Source of the DNA: Alkalibacterium gilvum
Lineage (GTDB): Bacteria; Bacillota; Bacilli; Lactobacillales; Carnobacteriaceae_A
NCBI RefSeq assembly: GCF_900109085.1
Contig: NZ_FNYW01000003.1
Location: forward strand, 1-64,000
Reading direction: 5' to 3'
DNA: 64,000 nucleotides
The notes under the pieces are model-generated. The model saw nothing but the letters and a program-made list of their open reading frames with translations, did not search any database and was not told the DNA's origin. How positions within the stretch are numbered: position 1 is the first letter of the stretch; each line of letters opens with the position of its first letter. A program made the translations under genes and the position numbers. This document shows, in pieces, positions 8,358 through 17,485 of this stretch.

Positions 8358-10052
8358 ATGGACTATAAACAACTTATTGCTGAAGCACTACACGAACAGC
8401 TTAGCGAACAACTCGAATTAAATGAAATAAAAGATTTGCTTGAAAAGCCTAAACACGCCGATCATGGTGATGTTGCTTTTCCTACATTTCAGCTAGCAAA
8501 AATATTTAGAAAGAATCCTGCACAAATTGCTCAGGACATCGGCTCGTCGATTTCATCACCACTTATTGAAGACAAACAAATCGTTGGCCCTTATATAAAC
8601 TTTTTCCTTAAAAAAGAAATTGTATCAAGTGCTGTTTTAAAAGAAGTTGTTTCTGAAAAAAATAATTTCGGTAATTTAAATATTGGACATAACAGCAATG
8701 TTCCTATTGATATGTCATCTCCAAACATAGCTAAACCTATGTCAATGGGCCATTTACGTTCGACGGTCATTGGAAATGCATTAGCTAACATTTTTGCAAA
8801 AGTTGGCTATAACCCTATTCGCATCAACCACATTGGAGATTGGGGAACGCAATTTGGGAAACTTATAACAGCATATAAAAAATGGGGTTCAGAAGAAGAC
8901 GTTAGAAAAGAACCGATTAAAGAGCTCCTCCGTCTTTATGTTAAATTCCATGCAGTTGCTGAAGATGATCCTTCCCTTTTAGAAGAAGGACGCCTATGGT
9001 TTAAAAATTTAGAAAATGGAAATGAAGAAGCGGTTGAACTTTGGACTTGGTTCAGAGAAGAGTCGCTTAACGAATTCAACAAAGTATATGACCGTTTAAA
9101 TATTTCCTTTGATTCCACTAACGGTGAAGCCTTTTACAATGATAAAATGGGAGAAGTCGTTGATCTTTTGAATAGCAAAAACTTATTATCATCCGATCAA
9201 GGCGCTCATATTGTTGATCTAGAAAAATATGACTTGAACCCTGCTTTGATTATGAAGTCAGATGGCGCAACTCTCTATATGACTCGTGACTTAGCAGCCG
9301 CGCTTTACAGAAAAAATACGTATAACTTTGCACAGTCACTTTACGTAGTTGGCCAAGAACAATCCAATCACTTCAATCAGTTGAAAGCTGTTTTAACAGA
9401 AGCTGATTTCGATTGGGCTAATGATATTCATCATATTCCGTTCGGCCTCATCACGAAAGATGGAAAGAAATTATCTACACGTAAAGGTAAAGTTGTTCTT
9501 CTTGAGGACGTACTAACTGAGGCCCATAATCTTGCTTTGAAACAGATCGAAGAAAAGAATCCTGATTTACCAAACAAAGAAATTGTTGCTGAACAAGTCG
9601 GTGTTGGCGCTGTTGTCTTCCATGACCTCAAAAATGATCGTCTAAATAATTTTGACTTCACGATTGAAGAAGTGGTTCAATTTGAAGGCGAGACCGGTCC
9701 TTACGTCCAGTACACACGTGCGCGTGCTATGAGTATATTAAATAAAGCTGGCGTTACTGACTTTGATCCCTCTAACGCATTCGAACTTAGCGATGAATAC
9801 AGTTGGGAAGTCATCAAGTTGCTTCAAGAATATAAGCATACTATAAAACGTGCTTATTTAAACTACGAACCATCAATTATTGCTAAACATGCGATCCATT
9901 TGGCTCAAGCCTTTAATCGTTTCTATGCAAATGTTCGTGTACTTGATGAACATGATGAAAAAGAAGCGCGTTTGGCACTTGTCTTGGCAACAACTGAAGT
10001 ATTGAAAGAAGACTTGCGCATTCTTGGTGTCGAAGCACCGAACGAAATGTAA
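8358..10052 (+). CDS. argS: Arginyl-tRNA synthetase
   Basis: Class I aminoacyl-tRNA synthetase charging tRNA-Arg. 564 residues in the usual order: N-terminal Add-1 domain ([12 protein letters not shown] near 38), the signature [16 protein letters not shown] near 120 where MGHL stands for the HIGH motif, the Rossmann core ([15 protein letters not shown]), [18 protein letters not shown] near 360 in the KMSKS position, and the C-terminal anticodon-binding DALR domain ([13 protein letters not shown] onward). Ribosome site TGGAGGTCTTTTA precedes ATG. Monocistronic, with a consensus promoter at 8210-8238 and a strong terminator. Confidence 0.97.
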   Translation: MDYKQLIAEALHEQLSEQLELNEIKDLLEKPKHADHGDVAFPTFQLAKIFRKNPAQIAQDIGSSISSPLIEDKQIVGPYINFFLKKEIVSSAVLKEVVSEKNNFGNLNIGHNSNVPIDMSSPNIAKPMSMGHLRSTVIGNALANIFAKVGYNPIRINHIGDWGTQFGKLITAYKKWGSEEDVRKEPIKELLRLYVKFHAVAEDDPSLLEEGRLWFKNLENGNEEAVELWTWFREESLNEFNKVYDRLNISFDSTNGEAFYNDKMGEVVDLLNSKNLLSSDQGAHIVDLEKYDLNPALIMKSDGATLYMTRDLAAALYRKNTYNFAQSLYVVGQEQSNHFNQLKAVLTEADFDWANDIHHIPFGLITKDGKKLSTRKGKVVLLEDVLTEAHNLALKQIEEKNPDLPNKEIVAEQVGVGAVVFHDLKNDRLNNFDFTIEEVVQFEGETGPYVQYTRARAMSILNKAGVTDFDPSNAFELSDEYSWEVIKLLQEYKHTIKRAYLNYEPSIIAKHAIHLAQAFNRFYANVRVLDEHDEKEARLALVLATTEVLKEDLRILGVEAPNEM

Positions 10053-10070
10053 AGCGTTCATAAACCAAAT

Positions 10071-10113
10071 AAAACGGCATCACCTCTTTTAGCAAAGGGT
10101 GATGCCGTTTTTA
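10071..10113. terminator. Bidirectional terminator between argS and trmL
   Basis: AAAACGGCATCACC pairs with GGGTGATGCCGTTTT around a short loop; runs of A and T on both sides. Confidence 0.88.
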
Positions 10114-10173
10114 GTATGTTTATAAACTATTTAATCCAATTTATTCCATTAAAGAATGTTGGCGTAATACGCG

Positions 10174-10683
10174 TTATTTCAACTTGTCATTTTCGTAAGT
10201 ATACACCTGATCTAAACCGGCAAAGTTCTGCTGTCTTAATGCTTCAAAAATAAGAATATTAGCAGTATTGGAAAGGTTTAGTGATCTCACATGCTCATCA
10301 TTCATTGGTATGCGCAGGCACTTCTCAGCATTTTTTTTCATAAACGCTTCTGGTAAACCCGTCGTTTCTTTCCCAAATAAAAAATAGTGATCTTTGGACG
10401 TATCTGAATAATCAATATCCGAATATACTTTTTCTGCAAATTTAGAAATTAAATACAGAGGGTTCTCTCCGACAGTGTCTAAAAAAGCCTCTAAATTTTT
10501 ATGATACCTGATGCCTACTTTATCCCAATAATCTAGACCTGCTCGTTTCAGGTGTTTATCATCTGTACTAAATCCCAAAGGTTCAATTAAATGCAAAATT
10601 GTATTGGTTCCAGCACATGTTCTGGAAATATTCCCCGTATTTGCTGGAATAAGTGGTTCAAATAAAACAATATGGTTGGTCAC
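10174..10683 (-). CDS. trmL: tRNA (cytidine/uridine(34)-2'-O)-methyltransferase
   Basis: SPOUT-family RNA methyltransferase that adds a 2'-O-methyl group to the wobble base of tRNA-Leu species. 169 residues, typical for TrmL/CspR/YibK: N-terminal [21 protein letters not shown] carries the RNA-binding Asn/Arg, [14 protein letters not shown] (residues near 105) is the cofactor knot region, and [20 protein letters not shown] is the C-terminal trefoil knot signature. GTG start at 10683 with GGAGAATTAGC upstream; the ribosome site overlaps the end of queG, so the two tRNA-modification genes are translationally coupled. Confidence 0.93.
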   Translation of the reverse strand: MTNHIVLFEPLIPANTGNISRTCAGTNTILHLIEPLGFSTDDKHLKRAGLDYWDKVGIRYHKNLEAFLDTVGENPLYLISKFAEKVYSDIDYSDTSKDHYFLFGKETTGLPEAFMKKNAEKCLRIPMNDEHVRSLNLSNTANILIFEALRQQNFAGLDQVYTYENDKLK

Positions 10684-10684
10684 G

Positions 10685-11860
10685 CTAATTCTCCTTCATG
10701 TTAAGCTTGTTCATCCGTTCTTTTAAATCATTAATCGCACTTTGAAACTCCTCAATAGTCTCTTCATCTGTTTCTTTTAAAAGGGCCTCTTCAAGAAAGG
10801 CAATAATTTCACCATTGGGCCGCTTATTTGTAATAACGCCTATTGCCCACGCTGCGGTTCCTCTAATCATAGGTCGGACATCATTATCAATGACATTGAG
10901 TAAATCAGGCACGGCGGAATAGTCGCGATAATTGGCTAAAGCTATGATTGCATTCCGCTGTAAAGGTTTCTTTCCGCGCCAGGATCCAGCCAATTCTCCG
11001 AAAGTTTCTTTGAATTCACGGTTGGAGATAGTTAAAAGAGGTTTCAATTTAGGGTTTGTATTAAAAGGTTCTGGTTCCATTTCTTCATGAAAATGTGAAT
11101 CCATTCCTTTATTATACGGACAGACGATTTGACAAATATCACAACCGTAAATCACATGCCCCATTTTACGACGATATTCTTTTGGCATGTAACCTTTGGT
11201 CTGAGTCTGAAAAGAAAGACAACGATTAGCATTCATACGCCCATCGCCAAGCAAGGCATCCGTTGGACAGGCGTCTATACATCGTGTGCAGTCGCCACAA
11301 CCAAAGGCAACCTCTTCATCCGCTTCAAACTCAATATTCGTGATAATTTCACCCAAATAAACATATGAGCCAAATTCTTTCGTAATCAGCAAACCATTTC
11401 GCCCGATAAACCCGAGTCCAGCGCGTTGTGCTACCGCGACATCAACCAATTCACCTGTATCGACCATTGGTTTGAAGGAAACATTTTGAGGCGCAATCTC
11501 CTTAATATAGTGAATAAGCTTATTCATGCGGTCTCTTAAAATATAATGGTAATCTGTCCCCCAAGATGCCCGAGCAAACTCTCCCCGCCTTTCGCCTTTG
11601 ACGCGAGGAGGTTTGTTGTGCATCTTAGAAGGATAAGCCAAGGCAATTGAAATAATAGACCTGGGTTCATCAAATATTTTTTCAGGATAGACACGCTCTT
11701 CTATCACTTTATGTTCAAAACCTGAGTGGTGTCCTTTGGCTTGTTGCTTTTTCAGTTTATCCTCCAGAGAGTAAAAAGGTTCGGCATGAGTAAAACCAAT
11801 TTTATCGATTCCGATTTCAGCTGCTTTTATCTTTATCAATTCTTTTAGATCTTGAGTCAT
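10685..11860 (-). CDS. queG: Epoxyqueuosine reductase
   Basis: Cobalamin-dependent iron-sulfur enzyme that performs the last step of queuosine synthesis on tRNA, reducing epoxyqueuosine to queuosine. 391 residues: N-terminal domain ([17 protein letters not shown]), central [17 protein letters not shown] loop near 145, two 4Fe-4S clusters from [18 protein letters not shown] near 190 and [14 protein letters not shown] near 245, and a C-terminal HEAT-like segment from about 300. Length matches the long QueG form. Ends one base before trmL, which is also a tRNA wobble-modification gene. Confidence 0.95.
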   Translation of the reverse strand: MTQDLKELIKIKAAEIGIDKIGFTHAEPFYSLEDKLKKQQAKGHHSGFEHKVIEERVYPEKIFDEPRSIISIALAYPSKMHNKPPRVKGERRGEFARASWGTDYHYILRDRMNKLIHYIKEIAPQNVSFKPMVDTGELVDVAVAQRAGLGFIGRNGLLITKEFGSYVYLGEIITNIEFEADEEVAFGCGDCTRCIDACPTDALLGDGRMNANRCLSFQTQTKGYMPKEYRRKMGHVIYGCDICQIVCPYNKGMDSHFHEEMEPEPFNTNPKLKPLLTISNREFKETFGELAGSWRGKKPLQRNAIIALANYRDYSAVPDLLNVIDNDVRPMIRGTAAWAIGVITNKRPNGEIIAFLEEALLKETDEETIEEFQSAINDLKERMNKLNMKEN

Positions 11861-11897
11861 GTTCTTACTCCTTTCACTCCGCTCATCACAATGTTCC

Positions 11898-12920
11898 TTA
11901 CTTTTTATCTACAGCAAGTTGAGCTATTCTATCACATAAAGTATCATAATCGATACCTCCTGCTGTTGCTTCTTGTGGGAAAAGACTCGTCGGTGTCATC
12001 CCTGGAAGAGTATTAGCTTCGATACAGTATATTTCTCCAGAATCCGTTACAATAAAGTCAATCCTAGAATAGTATTCAAGACGCAATACTTTGTGTACTT
12101 GCTTAGCAATAGCTTGCATTTCTTTCGTAAGTTTCTCACTAATTTCAGCAGGGCAAATTTCGACCGTTGCTCCCTCTTGATACTTATTCTCGTAGTTGTA
12201 AAAGCCAGATTTCGGAATAATTTCTATCGGTGGTAAAGCCGTATCCTCTAATATGCCAATGGAGAATTCTCTTCCTTTTATCATTTCTTCTATCAATACA
12301 TTGGTTGAATATTTTCTTGCATCTGCAATCGCTTCTTTTAATTCCTCAGCTTTTTCAACAAGGTAGACGCCAATACTTGAACCACCAGCATCCGGTTTCA
12401 CAACGCAAGGTACAGACATTTTCGGCTGTTGCTCATCACTTAAAACTTCCCAGGTCGGTGTTTTAATGCCATATTGCGACATAACTTCCTTAGCCAAAAT
12501 TTTATTCATGGCAATGGCACTACCCATATAGCCTGTTCCTGTATAAGTAATGTCGTATAAATCAAAGACAGCTTGTATTTGACCGTTTTCTCCAAGTTCA
12601 CCGTGCAATGATAAAAAGACCAGATCGGCTGTCTGGCTAATTGGAATAATATTATCACCTATTAATTCGTTCGGCTTATCCTTTTTTGATCGCAAAAGAT
12701 TCAAATCCGGTATTTGTCTTTTAACTTTGTATTCATATTTATTTTTATTTAATTTTTTATACGCCTCTTCAAATGTGTTAGCTTCTGTTGTTCCAAAGTA
12801 AAGATCAAGTAAAATAACTCTATGACCGTTTTTCATTAAGGCGTTAGCGATTAAACTACCCGAGCTCATGGATACTTCGCGCTCATGGCTGTAGCCTCCT
12901 GCTATTACAACGATATCCAT
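11898..12920 (-). CDS. ddl: D-alanine--D-alanine ligase
   Basis: ATP-grasp enzyme joining two D-alanines for the peptidoglycan stem peptide. 340 residues: [14 protein letters not shown] at the N-terminus, [13 protein letters not shown] near 165, [12 protein letters not shown] near 207, SRIDFI and [13 protein letters not shown] near 310 for Mg-ATP binding. A Tyr is present in FYNYENKY, the position that is Phe in D-Ala-D-lactate ligases, so a D-Ala-D-Ala product and glycopeptide sensitivity are likely (inference). I use ATG 12920, 7 bases after AGAGGAG; the longer frame from 12959 has no ribosome site. Confidence 0.95.
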   Translation of the reverse strand: MDIVVIAGGYSHEREVSMSSGSLIANALMKNGHRVILLDLYFGTTEANTFEEAYKKLNKNKYEYKVKRQIPDLNLLRSKKDKPNELIGDNIIPISQTADLVFLSLHGELGENGQIQAVFDLYDITYTGTGYMGSAIAMNKILAKEVMSQYGIKTPTWEVLSDEQQPKMSVPCVVKPDAGGSSIGVYLVEKAEELKEAIADARKYSTNVLIEEMIKGREFSIGILEDTALPPIEIIPKSGFYNYENKYQEGATVEICPAEISEKLTKEMQAIAKQVHKVLRLEYYSRIDFIVTDSGEIYCIEANTLPGMTPTSLFPQEATAGGIDYDTLCDRIAQLAVDKK

Positions 12921-13010
12921 ATTCATTCTCCTCTTTTGAATTATATATGTATTATACACTATTTATGTCTCATTTATGTAGTCTCATATCTTGTTATCAC
13001 ATTTTTTACA

Positions 13011-13057
13011 GAAAAAAACGTACCGTCTCGGTGGCAAGCACTGCGAAACGGTACGTT
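13011..13057 (-). terminator. Probable terminator of rlmA
   Basis: On the minus strand AACGTACCGT...ACGGTACGTT is followed by a run of seven T. It lies about 155 bases past the rlmA stop. Confidence 0.75.
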
Positions 13058-13084
13058 AATGAAACCTTTTGGGTCGTCATTTGC

Positions 13085-13117
13085 TTTTATCAGCTTCTGA
13101 TGGGATTGCTGATAAAA
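13085..13117. repeat. Inverted repeat between rlmA and ddl
   Basis: TTTTATCAGC (13085-13094) pairs perfectly with GCTGATAAAA (13108-13117) across 13 bases. No T-run follows on either strand, so it is not an obvious terminator. It sits in the rlmA 3' region ahead of the terminator. Confidence 0.6.
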
Positions 13118-13211
13118 ATGAATGAACCAAATAAGCTTATGTTCTCCATAGTATCATCTTTTTCTTTTGAGTACAAGCAAATAACAGTTATTTTAATTTT
13201 AATTCAACATT

Positions 13212-14051
13212 TTATTCTTCTATTGTTTTGTTTCCTACAAGAATCTCCATATCTATCGTAATACGTCTTAGTTTTTCGTATTTTGTTTTTGGAATATCAA
13301 TGTTCCAAGCCAATGGAGTCATTTTCAAAAAGTCACTTATTTCTTCGTCAGTAAGTTCTACCGTATAGTTAACCGGATAATTTTCTACATTTTTAAAGTG
13401 TTCCATAAACTTATTTTTTACCTCTTCATTAGAATATGTCTGTTTACTCAAGGTCTGAAAAGAGCGCAATTCAGTGAGGTAATTTTTTCCAGGAACAACT
13501 TTAATCACACGGCCGTTTTCTTTAAGTAAACGATCAAATTCATCATAGTTTGACGGGGATAATATATTTAATATCGTATCAAATTTCGAGGTTTGAAAGG
13601 GAGATTGGGCTAAATCCGCTACTACAAAAAAGGGTGAGCTATAGGTTGCTGCCCCTAAATTGATTCCTTCTTTTGAAATATCAAAGGCTATGACAGGTCC
13701 TTTTAACCCCTTTTCTTTTAAATATGCACTGTGAGCGCCCTCTCCACATCCTGCATCCAATGTCACCCCATTATTTTTATTAATTAAAGGATATAAAACA
13801 TCTAACATCGGCTTCCAAAAACCCATTTTTGCAATACGTTGACGGGATAAAAGCATCTCTCTTGAATACTCCGTCTTTGAAGGCTTCATGAGAAAGTAAA
13901 TCGTCCCCTTTTTGGAGAGATTATATGTATGATTTTCACCGCATATTAATTGGTTCCCTATTACATTTTTGAAGTCACTCGCACATACAGGACATCTAAA
14001 TAGATCTAAATGTTCCTTCAGAAATAGTGCTGATTTATCTATTTTTTTCAT
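13212..14051 (-). CDS. rlmA: 23S rRNA (guanine-N1)-methyltransferase RlmA family
   Basis: SAM-dependent methyltransferase expected to modify a guanine (G745/G748 region) in domain II of 23S rRNA. 279 residues. A zinc-ribbon at 19-38 (CPVC ... ICGENH) is typical of RlmA/TlrB proteins, followed by the Rossmann methyltransferase core with motif I LDAGCGEGAHSAYL near 97 and the DILNILSPSNYDEFDRLL region near 160. The ribosome site (GAGG, 8 bases upstream) is weak. Whether it is the RlmA(I) or RlmA(II) type cannot be settled here. Confidence 0.88.
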   Translation of the reverse strand: MKKIDKSALFLKEHLDLFRCPVCASDFKNVIGNQLICGENHTYNLSKKGTIYFLMKPSKTEYSREMLLSRQRIAKMGFWKPMLDVLYPLINKNNGVTLDAGCGEGAHSAYLKEKGLKGPVIAFDISKEGINLGAATYSSPFFVVADLAQSPFQTSKFDTILNILSPSNYDEFDRLLKENGRVIKVVPGKNYLTELRSFQTLSKQTYSNEEVKNKFMEHFKNVENYPVNYTVELTDEEISDFLKMTPLAWNIDIPKTKYEKLRRITIDMEILVGNKTIEE

Positions 14052-14134
14052 TTATATACCTCATTTTCAAAGCTAATATTAGACGGTTTTACTTATTCAT
14101 GATATAACGAAACTAACGAATATGAAAGGATGAA

Positions 14135-14572
14135 ATGCATATGCCTTGGAATTTAGAAGATTATCCTGCTTCATTTGAGAATTTAGATCCTCTTGTTAGA
14201 AAAAAGTCAATTGACATCGCGAATGCATTAGTCGATGAAGGATATAGTGAAGATAGAGCGATTCCCATCGCAACCAGCCAGGCAAAAGAATGGGTTTTAA
14301 ATGCTTCAGACGAGGAGCTTAAGTCTTATAAACGCGCTAGCAAACCAAGTAAAACGGATTCGCATGAATCTGAAGTCAATACTGACCTTCTAAATAATGA
14401 TGTCCTTGTTTATTTTGAAGGCGAAGAATGGAAAGTACGCACAAAGAATGCCAAGCAAGCTGATACTACATTCGAAAAGAAACATGATGCTGTTGAACGG
14501 GCAAAAGAAATCGCTCATAACAAAGACTCATCTGTTATTCGCTTCACTAAAGATGGTGACCGCCAAAACTAA
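14135..14572 (+). CDS. DUF2188 domain protein
   Basis: A small cytoplasmic protein of unknown function, 145 residues. The N-terminal part (MPWNLEDYPASFENLDPLV to QAKEWV, about 3-55) is a conserved helical module common in Firmicutes. The C-terminal part (VYFEGEEWKVRTKNAKQADTTFEKKHDAVERAKEIA) has the DUF2188 pattern of a GW strand and an Ala/Glu-rich helix. ATG 14141 is an alternative start; AAAGGA is 4 bases before the first ATG and 10 before the second. Monocistronic, ahead of array B. Confidence 0.75.
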   Translation: MHMPWNLEDYPASFENLDPLVRKKSIDIANALVDEGYSEDRAIPIATSQAKEWVLNASDEELKSYKRASKPSKTDSHESEVNTDLLNNDVLVYFEGEEWKVRTKNAKQADTTFEKKHDAVERAKEIAHNKDSSVIRFTKDGDRQN

Positions 14573-14592
14573 ACATTAATTAAAGAGTTGAA

Positions 14593-14636
14593 TACGCGCA
14601 AAACTGATGTCTACTGATTTTGCGCGTGTTTTTTTG
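14593..14636 (+). terminator. Terminator of the DUF2188 gene
   Basis: ACGCGCAAAA pairs with TTTTGCGCGT, then GTTTTTTTG. Confidence 0.88.
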
Positions 14637-14680
14637 TATTCTTGGATATATTATCGGATTTCTACCTAGAGTCATCCTGC

Positions 14681-14978
14681 TTCGGACAGTGCAATTCATT
14701 ATTTTAATTAAACATGTCAAACATTGGTAACTTCGACTCTTTCTAATCATTTATAATCAAGAACTGTCCGAAGTTCACACAGGTTCGGACAGTCCAATTC
14801 ATTATTATAATTAAACATGCCAAACATTAGTAACTTCGACTCTTTCTAATCATTTATAATCAAGAACTGTCCGAAGTTCACACAGGTTCGGACAGTCCAA
14901 TTCATTATTATGGTTAAACATGCCAAACATTAGTAGCTTCGACTCTTTCTAATCATTTATAATCAAGAACTGTCCGAA
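14681..14978. repeat. Array B: 103-bp intergenic tandem repeat, three copies
   Basis: TTCGGAC occurs at 14681, 14784 and 14887, a 103-bp period. Each unit is TTCGGAC-N28-G(T/C)CAAA-N10-TTCGAC-N28-GTCCGAA-N11. Palindrome centres alternate between type II (GTCCGAA-N11-TTCGGAC, centre 14778) and a weakened type I (centre 14726.5), 51.5 bp apart. Each unit is framed by the 10-bp inverted repeat TTCGGACAGT/ACTGTCCGAA. The array begins with a right half-site and ends with a left half-site. It lies between convergent genes. Confidence 0.93.
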
Positions 14979-15023
14979 CTCACAAATAATAAAGCAAACA
15001 CATCCCCCCCAACCAAAACAAGA

Positions 15024-15047
15024 AAGAGTCGGCTAAGGCCGACTCTC
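15024..15047 (-). terminator. GAGTCGGC/GCCGACTC hairpin after array B
   Basis: 8-bp perfect stem plus flanking pairs, loop TAAG. On the minus strand it is followed by TTTCTTGTTTT, so it may be a second terminator behind the ytxH transcript. A similar GAGAGTCGAC hairpin follows array D. Confidence 0.55.
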
Positions 15048-15064
15048 CCCTCTAGCATACTAAA

Positions 15065-15096
15065 GAAAAGAGAGAAGCATCAGCGCTTCTCTCTTC
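15065..15096 (-). terminator. Terminator of the YtxH gene
   Basis: Minus strand: AAGAGAGAAGC...GCTTCTCTCTT followed by TTCTTT. Confidence 0.8.
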
Positions 15097-15106
15097 GTAT
15101 TGTTTA

Positions 15107-15436
15107 TTATTCTTCAGTGAAAACATCTGGCGATTCAGTGTACGTTTCTGTATCTGTGTAGGCATGAACCGGTGCTTCTGCTGTAGTTTCTGGGGTACGC
15201 TCATATTCGACGGGTTGATTTCTTATATCTTTTTCAGTTAATTGTTCGTCGAGCCAAATTTCTGTTTCCATAACTGCCTCATCCATACGAATGATCGCTT
15301 TGTTTTTTGCATCTTTTATCTTCAGTTTCATATCATCTTGAAATTCTTTTCCTGACTGTGGTGCTAATAAATACGCTGCAGCAGCTCCTGTTAAGGCGCC
15401 TAAAACTGCCCCAATTCCAAAACTTTTCTTTGACAT
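15107..15436 (-). CDS. YtxH-like small membrane-anchored protein
   Basis: 109 residues with one glycine/alanine-rich membrane segment at about 6-25 (GIGAVLGALTGAAAAYLLAP), then the basic amphipathic SGKEFQDDMKLKIKDAKNKA stretch typical of YtxH (general-stress/gas-vesicle-like) proteins, then an acidic Glu/Thr-rich tail from about 70 (TPETTAEAPVHAYTDTETYT). Function unknown. Start preceded by AAGGAGGAATTATAA. It follows the aminotransferase gene by 13 bases and is the last gene of the minus-strand run. Confidence 0.75.
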   Translation of the reverse strand: MSKKSFGIGAVLGALTGAAAAYLLAPQSGKEFQDDMKLKIKDAKNKAIIRMDEAVMETEIWLDEQLTEKDIRNQPVEYERTPETTAEAPVHAYTDTETYTESPDVFTEE

Positions 15437-15449
15437 TTATAATTCCTCC

Positions 15450-16706
15450 TTATAGATTTTCATAATTTTCTAAAGTAACTAAATCAATACAGACACATAA
15501 AGCTTCCATCGCGATTTCCAATTGATCAAGGCTGACAAAGCTTGGCGCAAGACGGATACTATTATCCAAGGGATTACTCCCATAAGGATACGCTGCATTA
15601 GCCGGGGTCAAAGTGATACCAATAGCGCTCATCAACTCAACTATTTTCCTGGCGCAATTTGCTCTAGTTGTCAGATGAACAAAATACCCACCTTTTGGAG
15701 TTGTCCATTCGACAAATGAATTATTCTCGCCTCCAAAATAAGCAGAAAGAATCGCGTCGATCCAAGTAAATTTAGGCTCCAATATATCCCGATGTTTTTC
15801 CATATGTGCGGCAATTGTGCTTTCGTCTTTCAAAAATTTCACATGACGTTTCTGGTTAATTTTATCAAAGCTAATCAGCTGCTTACCAAAATATTTAGCC
15901 ATCTCGTTAATATTATGGGTTGATGCCCCCATCGCGGATACACCAGCACCTGGAAGCGTCATCTTAGATGTGGAGACGAATTGGATTACACGATCTGGAT
16001 GTCCAAAGGCTTTGGATGCTGAAAAAATATCTTTGATTTCAACTTTTTCATTCGTTAAATGATGGACGACATAAGCATTATCCCATAAAATCAAGAAATC
16101 ATCTGCAGCAGTATGCATGCCCGCTAGTCGATCAACAACCTCATTTGAAACAGATTCGCCAGTTGGATTATTGTATTTAGGAACAACGAACATCCCTTTT
16201 ATTGAAGGGTCTTGGGATACAAGTTTTTCAACGACTTCCATATTAGGGCCACTCCCCGTCAGTTCAACAGGAATCATTTTTATACCAAGATATTCAAGCA
16301 TAGACCAGTGTCGATCATAACCAGGACTCGGACAAATAAACTTCACTGGCATATCTTTCGATGCACTCCAAGGGTTTTCTTTAGTAAACATATGGTGACT
16401 CAAAACTGAAAACATCAGTTGCAGACTGGAGTTCCCTCCAATCAAGGTCTCTTCCGCTGTTGTATTAAGTAATGTTCCAAAAAGTTCTCTCGCTTCTTCT
16501 ATACCATAAAGTCCACCATAGTTACGTATATCGAGGTCATCTTCACTTAACCATTTATCTATTTTAATGTCGCTAATTAAAGATTCGGACAGCTTTAATT
16601 GTTCTTCTGAAGGAATCCCTCTGGCCATAGATATATCTAAGGGCCTTTCCTTGTAAAGAGCATACTGGGACTTTGCCCTGTCTAAACGACTTTCTTTATG
16701 ATCCAT
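15450..16706 (-). CDS. Aspartate aminotransferase, subgroup Ic (MocR-like fold)
   Basis: PLP enzyme of fold type I, 418 residues. The sequence fits the subgroup Ic aspartate aminotransferases (Corynebacterium AspT type) more than classical AspB: RNYGGLYGIEEARELFG near 60, CPSPGYDRHW near 125, PKYNNPTGESVS near 175, DNAYVVHHL near 210, and the PLP lysine in STSKMTLPGAGVSAMG near 245. Would move amino groups between aspartate and 2-oxoglutarate. I start at ATG 16706 with GGGGAG 6 bases upstream, not 16721. In B. subtilis, aspB sits between ypmB and asnS in the same neighbourhood; here a different type of aspartate aminotransferase lies after nth. Confidence 0.85.
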   Translation of the reverse strand: MDHKESRLDRAKSQYALYKERPLDISMARGIPSEEQLKLSESLISDIKIDKWLSEDDLDIRNYGGLYGIEEARELFGTLLNTTAEETLIGGNSSLQLMFSVLSHHMFTKENPWSASKDMPVKFICPSPGYDRHWSMLEYLGIKMIPVELTGSGPNMEVVEKLVSQDPSIKGMFVVPKYNNPTGESVSNEVVDRLAGMHTAADDFLILWDNAYVVHHLTNEKVEIKDIFSASKAFGHPDRVIQFVSTSKMTLPGAGVSAMGASTHNINEMAKYFGKQLISFDKINQKRHVKFLKDESTIAAHMEKHRDILEPKFTWIDAILSAYFGGENNSFVEWTTPKGGYFVHLTTRANCARKIVELMSAIGITLTPANAAYPYGSNPLDNSIRLAPSFVSLDQLEIAMEALCVCIDLVTLENYENL

Positions 16707-16797
16707 AGCTTCTCCCCTCATAAATATAAATGTAATATCTCTTATTATAACCTACATACTTATTTTATGAAAACGTTACAAACCCAAAATAACATAC

Positions 16798-17457
16798 TTA
16801 ATTCGATTTTTTATTCTCAATAATCTCATTCACAATCATAATGCATTCATCATGATTGTGTGCACGCGCGGGACATTGATAGCGTCCAAAAAATATCATA
16901 CGATGATGTGCCTTGCTCCACATGTCACGTGGCAGTTTCTCCATAAGAATAGTTTCAACCTGTGTCACCGTAGCTTCTGGCGGAGCAATATTGAATTTTT
17001 TACTTATACGATCTACATGCGTATCTACTGCAATAGCTGGTTCTCCAAAAGCGACACTCATCACGACATTCGCTGTTTTCCTGCCCACACCTGCTAAACT
17101 TTGTAGTTCCTTACGCGTATTCGGCACGTCTCCATCGAAATCTTCGACCAATTGAGTAGCACATTTTTTTAAAAATTTCGCTTTATTTCGATATAAACCA
17201 ATTGTTTTTATTTTTTCCATAATATCATTGACATCAGCATCCATCATGGCCTCTGGTGTTGGGTAGGCTGCAAACAATTTTGGCGTTGCTTTATTCACTC
17301 CCACATCCGTCGTTTGAGCACTTAAAATAACGGATATTAAAAGCTCGAATGCATTTTTATGCGTCAATTCTGCCTTGGCATCAGGGAATAGTACGCCCAT
17401 CGCATCAATAAGTTCTACAGTTTCTTTAGATGTAAGTAGCTCTTCTGTCTTCACCAC
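16798..17457 (-). CDS. nth: Endonuclease III-like DNA glycosylase with altered Fe-S cluster motif
   Basis: Base-excision repair glycosylase/AP lyase for oxidised pyrimidines. About 219 residues from GTG 17457 (AAAGGAG 8-9 bases upstream; 17454 is an adjacent alternative). Helix-hairpin-helix LAGVGRKTANVVMSVAFG near 112-129 holds the catalytic Lys (GRKTA), and VDTHVDRI supplies the catalytic Asp. The C-terminal cluster pattern C-x6-C-x2-C-x5-C reads C-PARAHN-H-DE-C-IMIVN-E: ligands 1 and 3 are Cys but 2 and 4 are His and Glu, so a normal 4Fe-4S cluster is unlikely. Upstream residues in the same frame overlap dnaD and are not part of the protein. Downstream of dnaD by 28 bases, as in Bacillus. 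Confidence 0.9.
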   Translation of the reverse strand: MVKTEELLTSKETVELIDAMGVLFPDAKAELTHKNAFELLISVILSAQTTDVGVNKATPKLFAAYPTPEAMMDADVNDIMEKIKTIGLYRNKAKFLKKCATQLVEDFDGDVPNTRKELQSLAGVGRKTANVVMSVAFGEPAIAVDTHVDRISKKFNIAPPEATVTQVETILMEKLPRDMWSKAHHRMIFFGRYQCPARAHNHDECIMIVNEIIENKKSN

Positions 17458-17485
17458 ATTCTTCTCTCCTTTAGCTTTAGATATA

